Source: Cerrena zonata
Lineage: Eukaryota > Basidiomycota > Agaricomycetes > Polyporales > Cerrenaceae
Assembly (NCBI GenBank): GCA_038087015.1
Contig: JASBNA010000028.1
Coordinates: forward strand, 372,001-436,000
Length of the DNA: 64,000 nt
Direction of reading: 5' to 3'
Shown: piece by piece, positions 43,642 through 54,404 of the stretch
Position numbering within the stretch: position 1 is the stretch's first letter
How the letters are laid out: each line of letters begins with the position of its first letter
Notes under the pieces: model-generated
The model's input: only the letters and a program-made list of their open reading frames with translations
The model's database searches: none
What the model was told of the DNA's origin: nothing
Made by a program: the position numbers and the translations under genes

Positions 43642-44332
43642 ATGAGAAGTATCAAGTCAGTTGTTGTAGGTGATGGTGGGGTTGGTAAAACATGTTTATT
43701 GATTTCCTATACTACCAATACCTTCCCCAATGACTATATTCCAACTGTTTTTGATAATTACTCTGCTTCAGTAATGATTGATGGAGAACCAATTAAGTTG
43801 GGATTATGGGATACCGCTGGTCAAAGTGAATATGATCGTTTAAGGCCACTATCATATCCTCAAACGGAAATCTTCTTATGTTGTTTTTCAGTTATAGATC
43901 CTTATTCTTTCCATAATGTTAAACTGAAATGGATACCGGAAATATATCATCATTCTCCAAAAGATATTTTGGTTTTACTTATTGGTACCAAGATTGATTT
44001 AAGAGATGATTTACATGTTTTAGATGAATTAAATGAAAAAAATTTAAAGCCAATTACTTTTGAACAAGGTGCAAAACTGGCTAAAGATTTAGGGTGCTAT
44101 CAAATATATGGAATGTTCTGCAGCTACTCAAGTTGGAGTTAAAGAAATCTTTGATTACGCTATTAGAGCAGTCTTGGATCCTCCAAATTCAAAAGATTAT
44201 ACTGTTCCTTCAGAATCAAACGGCGTTGGTATCCCCGGTGCTTCTAAAAATTCAGTAAATAATATGTCTGGTCATAATCCTCCAGTTAGAAAAAAGAAGG
44301 TTAAAAAGGCTAAGAAATGTAATATTTTATAA
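43642..44332 (+). CDS. RAC1: Rac1-type Rho GTPase (one frame break)
   Basis: Small GTPase for polarised or invasive growth, absent from S. cerevisiae (family knowledge). The first frame carries the P-loop GDGGVGKT (10-17), the effector loop [11 protein letters not shown], the switch [21 protein letters not shown] and the TKID motif (G4). It then derails at YQIYGMF. A second frame gives [15 protein letters not shown] through the polybasic KKKVKKAKK and the CAAX box CNIL. Removing one A from 44102-44104 turns the junction into YQYMECSA, as in relatives, and gives 229 residues. A CTG at 43924-43926 sits where fungal Rac has Ser/Thr (NVK-x-KW), supporting CTG as Ser. The ORF break is probably a miscall. 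Confidence 0.92.
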
Positions 44333-44714
44333 TTGACATTTTTTCAAAGATTCAAATTAATCCTTAAAGCTTTGCATTTATGATCACTTTTCTCCTAATT
44401 TTCAATGAAGTTTTTTTTCATTCCATTTGTTTTTTAAATTTCTTTCGTCTGTTATCTTTTGTATTTTGCTTTCTTTCTTCATGTCCTTTATTTACCCTTT
44501 TATATAATTTCAATTCACTTAAACATTTATTCAATAATCCTAATGAATTGCTAATTCATTTATTATTCTCCTTACTTTATTTCTAATCCTCTAATCTTTA
44601 TGTATTTTTTTTATATGTACTTTTTTTTTTTTGTTTTGTTCGTCCAATGTTAATTCTACATTAATAAACTCCTTTTTACATATACTTTTGACATATACTG
44701 TTTCTATTATACAA
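44333..44714. other. Convergent 3' region between RAC1 and NOP6
   Basis: 382 bases of T-rich 3'UTR-like sequence. No gene. Confidence 0.6.
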
Positions 44715-45489
44715 TTATTTCATTAATGCTGCACGAGATGGATGAATACTTGGTGCCTGGTGATGAGCTAGATCCTGGTTCCTTTTCTCCTTCCTTAGTT
44801 TCCTTTTCATTTCTCTTCTTTAACTCTTTAGCAACTCGTAATCTTCTTTCTTCAAGTAATTTATCATTCTTACCCTTCAATTTCTCAACTCTGGCTTTTG
44901 AGTTACCTCCTCCACCAACAGTTAATTCAACATTGATTTTCCGATTTTGAAACATAGAATGGTGCATTCTTAATGCTGCCTCCATCTTCTTTTTAATCTC
45001 TTCGTTATCATTATCAAACTCTAAAAATGCAATTCCCTTATCTCTTCTAACTCTCAACCTTGATGGTTGGGATTTATTAAAATGCTGTGATAAATCCTCT
45101 TCTTTAGTATCATACGGTAAGTTCCCAACAAATAATATATACCTTGGTCCTTGTCCTCCGTTAACTCCTTTCCCCTTCTTGCTTCTTCTGGTCTTTCTTT
45201 TCTTCTTGGGTTGTTCTTCACCCTTTTCTGACTCTTCACTGGACCTTTTATTGGAGTCAGCTTTCGAATCTGCTTCTTTTGATTCTGCTTCTTTTGATTC
45301 TGCCTTTTCTGCTTTTTCTGCCTTCTTCTTCTCCTTCTTCTCCTTCTTCTCCTTCTTCTCCTTCTTCTCCTTCTTCTCCTTCTTCTCCTTCTTTTCCTGC
45401 TTTTCCTGCTTTTCAGTCTCCCTCTCTTCCTTGGACTTACGGAACTGCTGTGCTTTTCTCTCCTTCTTAGTAAGTGGTGCGTCAGTCAT
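44715..45489 (-). CDS. NOP6: Nop6-like nucleolar RRM protein (one frame break)
   Basis: Small-subunit biogenesis factor bound to early pre-ribosomes (family knowledge). Residues 1-90 are Lys/Glu-rich, including eight or so tandem KEK units coded by a 9-bp repeat. A basic patch (KKKRKTRRSKKGKG) precedes one RRM (about 117-200: RYILFVGNLPYDTKEEDLSQ, RRDKGIAFLEFD). The RRM is followed by NVELTVGGGGNSKARVEKLKGKND, a signature of Nop6. The first frame ends in TKYSSISCSINEIIV. Removing one T from 44750-44751 changes the end to SIHPSRAALMK, the Nop6-type C-terminus, with the stop at 44715-44717. Corrected length is 257 residues. The divergent promoter with the SNRNP27-like gene is 266 bp. Confidence 0.85.
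45320..45395. repeat. 9-bp (TCCTTCTTC) repeat array within NOP6
   Basis: About eight head-to-tail 9-bp units encoding Lys-Glu-Lys triplets on the minus strand. The opposite strand stays open as Ser/Phe-rich or Ser/Pro-rich frames, which are shadows. Copy number probably varies between strains. Confidence 0.8.
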
Positions 45490-45755
45490 CTTATCAATAC
45501 TGTTTTCTTCCAGTCTAGCAAAGTATCAAGAGATGCCTTTCTTTGAGAAGAGGAAGTGAAAAAAAAAAAAAAAAAAAAAAAAATGGCAGATTTCCTGCAT
45601 ACGCTGATATGCCCCAGAAGCTCCATCTCATACCCTGGTTTCGGTATCATAAACAGCTTAACTCCTGTAGAAGTAGATTCAATTTCAGAATACACCCAAG
45701 ATATATTTTGCTACTCCTCAAACCTAGGAGTACGTCACTGGTTCCAACTTAGTCA

Positions 45756-46199
45756 ATGGTCACATCCAACCGTTTCAGTTCAAGATCACGATCAAGATCA
45801 CCAGCAAAATCAGCACGTTCATCATCGCCAATCAAACCTGGTGGGCTCGAGAGTTATCGAGAAAGATCGACGGAAAGGCCGATTGAAAAGGATTCTTTGG
45901 ACCTGTTTACCAATGATACTGCTTTGAAAGATGGCCCAAGCCTGGGTAATGGAAAGAAAACCGACCCAAAACATGAAAACGAGTCCCGTGGGAGGTCGAG
46001 AGATCGAGAAATATTAGAAACTAATGCTGACGAGGATATGATATCCTTGATGGGGTTTGGAGGTTTTGGTTCAACAAAGGGTAAACACGTCACGGGGACT
46101 AAAGGGGGGAATGCAAAGTTTGATAAGAAATCGGACTACAGACAGTATATAAACCGGGAAAAGGGTTTTAATAGACCATTGTCGCCTAATAAGAAGTGA
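45756..46199 (+). CDS. SNRNP27-like U4/U6.U5 tri-snRNP protein
   Basis: 147 residues. The N-terminus is an Arg/Ser-rich region (RFSSRSRSRSPAKSARSSSP). The C-terminal 60 form the SNRNP27 domain: MISLMGFGGFGSTKGKHVTG followed by KSDYRQYINREKGFNRPLSP. Human SNRNP27 (27K/RY1) carries MMGFxxFxTTKGKxV...KRxYRQYMNRKGGFNRPL, so the match is clear. The protein is a tri-snRNP component that influences 5' splice-site choice (family knowledge). S. cerevisiae has no obvious orthologue. It shares a 266-bp divergent promoter with NOP6 and is convergent with IPI3 at 57 bp. Confidence 0.85.
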   Translation: MVTSNRFSSRSRSRSPAKSARSSSPIKPGGLESYRERSTERPIEKDSLDLFTNDTALKDGPSLGNGKKTDPKHENESRGRSRDREILETNADEDMISLMGFGGFGSTKGKHVTGTKGGNAKFDKKSDYRQYINREKGFNRPLSPNKK

Positions 46200-46256
46200 T
46201 TACGTATGTTGTTTTTTAATTCTATATTATAATGTACAAGTTATATATCATGCAAA

Positions 46257-47796
46257 TTAATCTTTTTTGGAATAGTGATCAATCAATTTTTCATGTTGGG
46301 ATCTAAGATCAGTATAGGCTTCGGATACAGCAGCCAATTTGGATTCCAAGTCTTGGATACGAGCAGAATCATCATTGGTTCTTGGTACAGACGTGAGCGT
46401 GATTGAACTGTCGATAGAGCCCAAATTCTTGAATTGTAATTCTTCTTGAGCTTTATTATTTAACCAATCATCGAAGCTTTCTTCTTTGATAGTTAAATCA
46501 GCTGGAATCTCAAGATTTAAGACATGCTCCGAAGGTTTGGAACTAGCCAAAACACGTTTGAAAGGTGGGATTAACCGATGCTTTTTATCTGACTTATTAT
46601 TATTTGAAGGATTATTGTTATCGATAATATGTTGAGGGATGAAAAAAGTTTGAATGAAGTGAAATTGATGAATTACAGGGAGGAAAACTTTTAACAACTT
46701 GACGAGTGACAATATCAGAAACGAAAACCCTACCGGCCGAGTCTCCGGATATCAAACTAGTACCATCCATTGAGATATCTAAACAGGTAACACTGATTGG
46801 TTTATCTTCTTCGTCCTTTGTTTTGTTCAAAGATTTGTGTAAACTAGCGGTTGCTTCCACTTTCTGTTGGTGGTGAACAAATGTATTGGTTAAATTTGGA
46901 TCATGGTCTAATGTAATGATTTTGGAGTTTCCTCCAACGCTTTCTAATACCGAAGTGTTTGGATTGATTTGATATAAAGGTATTGTTCGTATAGATCCAT
47001 TCGTTAACCCAATATATAATGATCTATTAGCAGGATCTTTGGTGATACACTCTATACTAACAGAAGTAATATAGGTGGTTAATAATTTGGATGTCATGAT
47101 ATCATAAACCCTTAAGGTAGAGTCACGAGATACAGTATATAATTTTAAATCATTAATAATTCCTGAAGACAGGATAATTAAATCAGTCACTGATAAAGTA
47201 TGATCGGTGAAAGAAGTAAAAGGTTTGACCGAGATGTCTTCATTATAAACAGAAATTAAATCCAATGTTCTCCATACCATCACTCTGGCATCTTCACCAC
47301 CCGATACTAAGAAAGTTCCACAATCTGAAAATTTGATTACTGAAATCCCTTGATAATGGGCATCTTTAACGCAAAGTAAATTCCCCAGGGCTAATTCCCA
47401 TATATAAATACGTCCTGACTTGGATCCACCAGCAAGCAACCAAGGAACCCTAAACAGGGGCAAGTTATTCCCACCGCTTTCTTTCAAATCACCTCCATTA
47501 TTTGCTGATGGATGAGACACCAACGATAAGCATTCGAGTTGTTCTGGAACGGCAATTCTTTGGTCAATACCTTTACCCCATGAGTACACATTAAGAAGAG
47601 CCTTGGACTTGCTGGTAGTAAAGAGTCTTTCTCCAGGACCAACCCCGGTTAAAGCAGCTCCATGGCGAGGACAGTCTGCCTGTCTAAATGAAGCATACTG
47701 TTGCGGAGTCTGGAAAGATGACACGAAGGCCACCGATTCTTGCGAGTGTTTGTCTGCCGGGTTTCCCTCAGCAATGAAAAAGGCCACTTCTTCCAT
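46257..47796 (-). CDS. IPI3: Ipi3, WD40 subunit of the Rix1 complex (one frame break)
   Basis: WD40 protein of the Rix1-Ipi1-Ipi3 complex, needed for ITS2 processing and Rea1 recruitment on pre-60S particles (family knowledge). The first frame has WD blades such as [31 protein letters not shown] and [16 protein letters not shown]. It derails after SFPPCNSS. The next frame supplies a linker and a C-terminal coiled coil ([20 protein letters not shown]) like that of Ipi3. Removing one G from 46678-46680 gives [17 protein letters not shown] and one protein of 512 residues (S. cerevisiae 555). The upstream PAC box fits ribosome-biogenesis regulation. Start [11 protein letters not shown] is at the expected place. 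Confidence 0.9.
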
Positions 47797-47859
47797 TTCT
47801 CCTGGTAAAATAGCTTATTCTTTGACTTCAAGAGTAGTTGATTTAAGTATATTTGGGCT

Positions 47860-47865
47860 GCGATG

Positions 47866-47869
<4 letters not shown>
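47860..47869. promoter_or_regulatory. PAC box (GCGATGAGAT) upstream of IPI3
   Basis: A perfect PAC element 64 bp before the IPI3 ATG and next to a 32-base T run (47870-47899). PAC boxes mark ribosome-biogenesis genes across yeasts (established). The element also lies in the shared region with ENV9. Confidence 0.7.
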
Positions 47870-47899
<30 letters not shown>

Positions 47900-47987
47900 C
47901 ACTCGCTTTTGTCTCTTAAGAAAAAACACTGGCAACACGTCTACTTTACGACTTCTTTATCAGTAATACATCTTTAGCAGTGGTAGG

Positions 47988-49403
47988 ATGCCGATTGATA
48001 TTGTTAGTTCAGTGTTGTTTGATGGACCGGACTCGGTTCCAGGAGTGGACTTGGCCATTAAGTATGGTCCCGGTTGTGCTTACGGTGGCTGCACTCAAGT
48101 ACTATTTTGGCGGAAGTACCAATACTTGGGAAAGAGACATGCATGGGAAAGTTTTCATAATGACGGGAGCCACTAGTGGGGTAGGAGCATACCTAGCGTA
48201 TTACCTTGCATCCAAGGGAGCCCAATTGATTTTATTGGTGAGAAGTACTGAGGATCAATGGATAATTGATTATGTTGAAGATTTGAGAGACAAGACAGCT
48301 AATTTCATGATTTATGCCGAACAGTGTGATTTGAATTCTTTACATTCAATCAGATTGTTTGCCACCAAATGGTTGGATAATAAGCCAGCAAGAAGGTTGG
48401 ATGGGGTGTTATGTTTGGCTAGTGAATCTATACCAAGAGGTAAATCTAGACAAGTCACGACTGACGGGGTTGAAAAACAAATTGGAGTCAATTACTTGGG
48501 CCATTATCATTTGTTAACGTTGTTGCAACCTTCTTTACAAGTGCAACCACCGGATCGTGATGTGAGAGTGGCAGTTGCCACTTGTGCTCTGCAAGCGCTT
48601 GCTAAACTCGACCATGATGATTTATTTTGGTTAAATAAAAGATATCCTTCTAATGCGCCGTGGAAAGTTTATGGACAATCCAAGTTGTTATTGGGGTTGT
48701 TCACCCAGGAATATCAAAGAAGATTAAATCAATATGAAAGACCCGATAAGGCCCCTTGTGGAGTAAGAATCAACTTGGTAAATCCAGGTATTATGCGTAC
48801 TCCATCAACACGAAGATTTTTATCAATGGGTAGTATAGTTCGGGTTGGTTATTTACCTTTTGCTATTCCCAATTTGGTGGATTTTCTTCAAAAATAGTAT
48901 TCAAGGATCACAATCCTTTATATTTGCCTTGTGTGCTCCAGTTTTCATCAACTTAGACGGTGGTCAATTGATTCAAGAATGCTAAGATATTAAGTAAAAA
49001 ACGCTCAGAGTATCAAGACGAAGAATTACAAAAAGATCTCTTCGACGAAACCGCCAAAATTATTGAAAAATTAGAAAAACAATCTGCAATCGAACGTAAG
49101 AAGCAAGAACTGGAAAGTTTAAACAACTTACCTTTAAAAGAAAAACTCAAACGTCAAGCACAAGAAGAAAAGAAAAGAGCCAATCTAAACGAAAAACCAG
49201 AATCTCCTGAAGAATTAGATGCAAAATTCAAAACCTTGAAAAAATCTCTAGGTATTCCCGAATCTAATCCAAACGACTTGGAAATTCCTTCATTTGCACC
49301 CACGAAATTAGAAGAAGAATTACTAAAAACCGCCCCATCTAAAACCACCGGCCAATCTACAAAATCAACTTCCCAAAAGAAGAGAAACAAAAGAAAAACT
49401 TAG
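47988..49403 (+). CDS. ENV9: Short-chain dehydrogenase, Env9-like (three frame breaks)
   Basis: NAD(P)-dependent oxidoreductase of the Env9 type, a lipid-droplet and vacuole-linked SDR (family knowledge). The start is MPIDIVSSVLFDGPDSVPG. A hydrophobic segment GPVVLTVAALKYYF follows after removal of one C at 48069-48071. The dinucleotide motif is TGATSGVG. The Asn of VNYLGHYHLL and the catalytic pair YGQSK are intact. After NLVDFLQ, removing one A at 48890-48894 continues with NSIQGSQSFIFALCAPVF. Removing one A at 48975-48976 then gives NAKILSKKRSEYQDEELQ and a charged helical tail to 49403. Corrected length is 470 residues. The tail (from about 335) is longer than I expect for Env9. Confidence 0.8.
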
Positions 49404-50123
49404 TTCCAACTCGTAAATTATCCATTTTCTAAACTCGAATCCCGCTAAAAGGGGAGATTTTCTCTGTTGGAGGGAAAAAAAAGAAGAAGGTGCTGTTGAG
49501 TCTGCCAGATAAATACGGCAATCAAAAGCGATGGCTTCCTCGTTGAATCTCACTCTCCCATTCACCAGATGAAACGGATTGTGCTCAATCTATATATGTA
49601 ATACATAATTGTATATCTATCTAGCTATATCTCCATACCAGTTGAATTTATTGGCTGTAGCGGTGGACTGATAAAGTTTATTGATAAACCAATCAATTTG
49701 TTATCTAAATTAATTCACAGTTGAGAAAACGGGGTCGTGTGTCGGTGGCCAAAGCTTAGATTGTTAAACAGACAAACTTGATCATACAGCGGGAAACTCC
49801 TATTCTGAATACTTTTCAAGCCAACGACACTTTCATCTACTTGGAAAGGATTCTACGTATACTGTTTAGTGTCAGCGTTCCTAGCATTCGTGTTGTACCT
49901 AGTTGTTTTGGTGGTCCTTGTTTGTCAAGATAATTTCGAGTAAGTCTAATTTATTCCGCTTATTCCAGATCACTGATTATTCGCTATTATAAGCTTTTTT
50001 GACAGAGAAGTAACTCGTCATAGTCTATATCGGTTGTTTGTTTGGTTCACTTTTTGCCGCTCTTTTTTTGTCTTTTACCGCTGAAACTATTGATATTGTT
50101 ATTGCTAAAGAAGACTACCAGTC
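49404..50123. other. Intergenic: ENV9 3' flank and SAT4 promoter
   Basis: 720 bases between two plus-strand genes. Nothing recognised beyond short AT repeats near 49590-49630. Confidence 0.6.
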
Positions 50124-52989
50124 ATGGAGAACCCAGTAATTCAACATCAGCCGGGTCCTGGAGATGATTCGAGAGATGTTTCCACCTCGCCTAATGCTAC
50201 TTTAGACGTTGATCTCAATAATAGTCATACGGCAAGCGTTACCCCTACTCTGGGCGCCTCGAATAGTAAATTACCCATTAGTTCATTGACCAGGCTATTG
50301 AATGAATCAAGCTCAAATAATACCACTCCAAAGTCCACTTCAATCGCCTCGTCTGCCTCAATGTCGACCGACACTTTGACTCAAGTTGGTGATGCTCCGC
50401 AAAACTCGGACTTGGAGCATGATGATCATGATAATGACCAAGATGATGGTCCTTTGACCATTGGCACTAGTGCCAACTCGGTGAAAATTACTCGCCCTGG
50501 AACTTCTCCGGGCCAAATCTCAAGCCCTTCAGCTCCTACCTCCAAGACTTCAACCATTAATGGTAAACCTAAATTGATTATCAATGGATTCGATGCAAAA
50601 CCTCTCCAACAGCAACCAAATACTCCTTCGATTCTTGGAAGATCTTATGGTTCTTCTACAAATAATAGTGCTTTCAGAGATACTCCCATTAAGCCTCCTT
50701 CCCAATCCGCAACCAGTCCAAGAATTAATCGTACTAACTCTGTATCCCATACTTCCTTCTTCGCTTCCGGTGGTTATGGTAGTGAAAGTTTATCCTCTTC
50801 AATTCCTTATAGTGCCCCTGGTGGTCGTGGTAATAATTTATCCCTGTCGGTAAATAAACCAAATCATGTTTCTAATTTATCTAATGCATTCACTGATCAA
50901 AATAATAACTCTTCTCATAATAATTCTCCTTCCATCTCTTCAAATGGTGATTCAAATGGACTTTCAATGTCAATGCCAAATCAAAATGATTTTTCATCGG
51001 CTTCAACTTCTTCTTCCTCTTCCTCTTACATCCCTAACTTACCAAATGGCCAACCTATACTGTCAATTCAAATCCAATCCCCTAACGTTGGTTCGGCCTC
51101 AATCGAACCAAGGTTTGTTGTGTCAAAACAACGTGTGGCTCAAGCACAGGCTGCTGCTTCATTAAGCACATCCCAACGTTCGGGTCTGCAACTGGGATTA
51201 TCCTTTTTCTTCCTGTCAAAAAATAAAGGTTCGGGTGTTAACAAAAGGGACTCTTCTAGTACTGACTTGGGATCGTTCTATAATAATTCTTATCAAGATA
51301 ATTATACTCCAATGGCCATTAATAATAATGCGACTAGCAGTGCCACCACTGTTATTCCAAGTTCACCCCTGTCGGTTTCATCTACTGAATCTGCCTCCTC
51401 AAATGCGGCCTATAGTCAGTCAAGACATAACTCCATGGCCAACTTGAAAAGATTTTTCAAGAAAAGTTCTTCAGTACTGCCCTCTCAACCAATTCCCGTT
51501 TCTAACTTGTCCAATTCTTTGAGGGCAAATGGTGTTGGTAGTGGTTCCAATACTCCAAGTAGCTCTTCTTTCCAAGGCGGTTCTTTTTCAAATCAACAGC
51601 AACAACCTTTGACTGCATCTTCCTCAAATGCTTCATACTCTCAATCACCAGGTGCTATAAACATCAAAACAAACGTCAGTAATAATGGTAATCACAATAA
51701 CAACAATAATGGATCCAATTCAGGGTCCATCAGTAGATCATCCTCCACTCTTCAAAATAAAATTAACTATCAAGAAAGACGTGGTTCAGTTCTGGCATTC
51801 ATCAATACTCCCCAACAGCTGCAACTGCACTTTCCTCAACAACAACAATTACCTTTTTCAAAACGTTATAGTAAATTTGGTGAGAGTTTAGGTGCTGGTG
51901 CTGGTGGTGCCGTTAAATTGGTTAATAGATTATCTGATAAAAAAATCTTTGCAGTTAAAGAATTTAGAACAAAATATCAAAACGAATCAAAACGTGACTA
52001 TGCTAAAAAGATCACCGGTGAATATTGCATAGGTTCTACTTTGAAGCATCCAAACATTATCGAAACTGTTGAAATTTGTTATGAAAATGAACGTATTTTA
52101 CAAGTTATGGAATATTGTGATTTTGACTTATTCGCAATTGTCATGTCAAATAAAATGTCTCGTGAAGAAATTAATTGTTGTTTTAAACAAATCTTATCAG
52201 GTATTAATTATCTTCATTCGATGGGTCTTGCTCATCGTGATTTAAAATTAGATAATTGTGTTATTGACGCTCGTGGGATTGTTAAAGTCATTGATTTCGG
52301 TTCGGCTGTTGTATTCTCTTATCCTTTTACTAAAACTTTAATCGAATCACAAGGTATTGTTGGTTCTGATCCTTATTTGGCACCTGAAGTTTGTGTTTTC
52401 AATAAATACGATCCTCGTCCTGTTGATGTTTGGTCGGCTGCAATTATTTATTGCTGCATGATGTTGAAAAAATTTCCTTGGAAAGTTCCAAAATTATCTG
52501 ACAATAGTTTTAAATTATTTGCAAGTAGAGGTGAACTTATTCCTATCAGTGAATTGTTAAAACGTACTCCTCAATCAATTCAAGAAGATGGTGGTCTTGA
52601 TAATATGAATGACTTGAATGAGGCTATTGATTTGCCTCCTAATCCACCTTCATTTTCCGAATCCGTTGGTCAACCTTCGAATGACGTTCAAGGAAGATCT
52701 CATACATCTACTGAAACTGGTGCTGGAAGACTATTATTGGCCTTACCTGAAGATTGTCGCTCACTTATTGGTAAAATGGTTGAGTTAGCTCCAGCTTGTC
52801 GTATCACAGTTGAAGAATGTTTTAACGATGAATGGTTGAAATCAGTCAATATGTGTTCAGTTGAAGAGAGAATTACCTCAGATGGACTCATTGACTATCA
52901 AGTCTTCAAAGGAGACGACCACGAACATACCACTGTTGATCAATCGAAAGGCACATATTGCAGCTTTCGAAAAAAACAAGAAGAAGTAA
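50124..52989 (+). CDS. SAT4: Protein kinase Sat4/Hal4 (one frame break at the C-terminus)
   Basis: Fungal kinase that stabilises the potassium transporters Trk1/2 and other permeases (family knowledge). Residues 1-570 are a Ser/Asn-rich regulatory region. The kinase domain spans about 582-900. It has a Gly-rich loop (GESLGAGAGGAVKL), the ATP Lys in FAVKEF, the HRD motif HRDLKLDNC, the DFG motif in VIDFGSAVVF and the APE motif in YLAPEV. The C-terminal frame ends FILQTINFHF. Removing one G from 52950-52951 gives SKAHIAAFEKNKKK and a stop at 52987-52989, the kind of short basic end seen in relatives. Corrected length is 954. CTG codons in the N-terminal region fall in Ser-rich context. Hal5 is the alternative, but the KMSREEINCCFKQ wording is Sat4-like. 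Confidence 0.87.
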
Positions 52990-53384
52990 GCTTTATCTTG
53001 CAAACCATAAACTTTCATTTTTAAATTATCCTTAAAAAAAAAAAAAATCAAACATTATAGACTACTACGGACACGATCACTAAATTTCACATTCAATTGT
53101 TCATTTGTTTTACATCGTACAATCTTTTTATTCTTATCATTCAGTCTGTTATCAAAAGTATTTTATTTATTTGTTCTGTTCAATTCATGATTCTGTCACG
53201 CATTATTATATCGTCTCTATTTATAAGCTTTTCACATTTATTTCTCATATTTAATACATACAATTGTAATTTATACCATGTAATATCAAAATGATTAATG
53301 AGTGTATTTAAAGGATATATACAAGAAGAAAAGAAGGATCTATATTACAAATGACTAAAAAATAAAAGAAGCTGCTTAATCTAA
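52990..53384. other. Convergent 3' region between SAT4 and MRPL19
   Basis: 395 bases of AT-rich UTR-like sequence with an A run near 53034-53046. No gene. Confidence 0.6.
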
Positions 53385-53825
53385 TCAATGAACAACCTTA
53401 ACACCAACAGCTTCTGCAGTTGAAATAATAGCACCACAGATAGCTTGCATGTCAACATCCTTGTGTCTGTCATCAGTCTTTTTAATCTTAGCAATTTCAT
53501 AAACATGTTTCAAACTGATTTCACCTACGCTTTCATGACCTGGTTTATCAGCACCTTGTTTGGCACCAGCGGCTTTTAACACTAACCAGGAAGTTGGAGG
53601 GCTCTTCATCTCAAAAGTAAAACTTCTGTCACCTTTGACTGTAAGTAAAACTGGAATCGGAGTACCTGGTTGGAAATTGGCAGTTCTAGCATTGAACTCT
53701 TTACAGAAATCAATGGCTTTAACCCCTTTGGAACCCAAGGCTGGACCAACAGGAGGGGCTGGGGCTGCTTGGCCAGCACCAACAACTAACTTGACAAGAA
53801 GGTTCCTTTTTGCTGCTGCAGACAT
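53385..53825 (-). CDS. MRPL19: Mitochondrial ribosomal protein uL11m (MrpL19)
   Basis: 146 residues. [24 protein letters not shown] is the uL11 N-terminal signature with its Pro-rich hinge. [20 protein letters not shown] and [13 protein letters not shown] follow. The C-terminal domain ([17 protein letters not shown]...EAVGVKV) contacts the GTPase-centre rRNA. It is close to S. cerevisiae MrpL19 (158 residues). No cleavable presequence is evident, as in that protein. The frame is intact. Confidence 0.93.
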   Translation of the reverse strand: MSAAAKRNLLVKLVVGAGQAAPAPPVGPALGSKGVKAIDFCKEFNARTANFQPGTPIPVLLTVKGDRSFTFEMKSPPTSWLVLKAAGAKQGADKPGHESVGEISLKHVYEIAKIKKTDDRHKDVDMQAICGAIISTAEAVGVKVVH

Positions 53826-54404
53826 CTTTTGTATGGTTCAGTCTAGAAGATATTGAATGGTTAAGTGCTTTTTGATCGATTTTGAAAAATCAAAAAGAAA
53901 AAATTTTGATGATAATTTCCATTTTTGGTGGTGTACGGGTGTGTTTGTGGAATCAACTCCACCAACTTCAGCACAAGTGACTAGACGATTCAGCTTTAGT
54001 TCAGCTAACTTTCCTTTACTCTTTAAGTTCGGGCTGTTTAACTTGGGGGAGCCTTTGGGTACTAAGTGACTGTGCCCAAGAACTGGGTTTCAAATATTCA
54101 ATCTGTACCCTCGTGCAATTGATTCGTAAATTTTTCACGAACAATTCATAGTTTCGATTAGTTGCAGTTATTCGTTTAAATGTGAAAACTTTGGTTGAAA
54201 CGGGGGAGTCTTGTAACTATATTTATGAATTTACAGTTTAATTTGAATTTTGATAGGAAAGTTAAGTAAATTACGAAAAATAAGGTAATCGACAAGTAAA
54301 ATTGTTTAATGAAAGTTAACCTAATATAATTGGAAATGAGAATTAAATACAGAGTATGCAAAAAGAATCGTCAATAAGATTAATTAACGCCAGCTAAAAT
54401 ACAA
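53826..54404. other. Intergenic: MRPL19 promoter and 3' flank of the TDA7-like gene
   Basis: 579 bases. It contains only AT-rich sequence and short open frames without signatures. No RNA gene recognised. Confidence 0.6.

Noticed and set aside
44108..44332. 74-codon frame starting MECSAATQ as a separate small gene
   Set aside because: It is the C-terminal third of RAC1 including the CAAX box. The break is one extra A.
45179..45559. Ser/Phe-rich plus-strand frame opposite NOP6
   Set aside because: Produced by the 9-bp Lys-Glu repeat of NOP6 read on the other strand.
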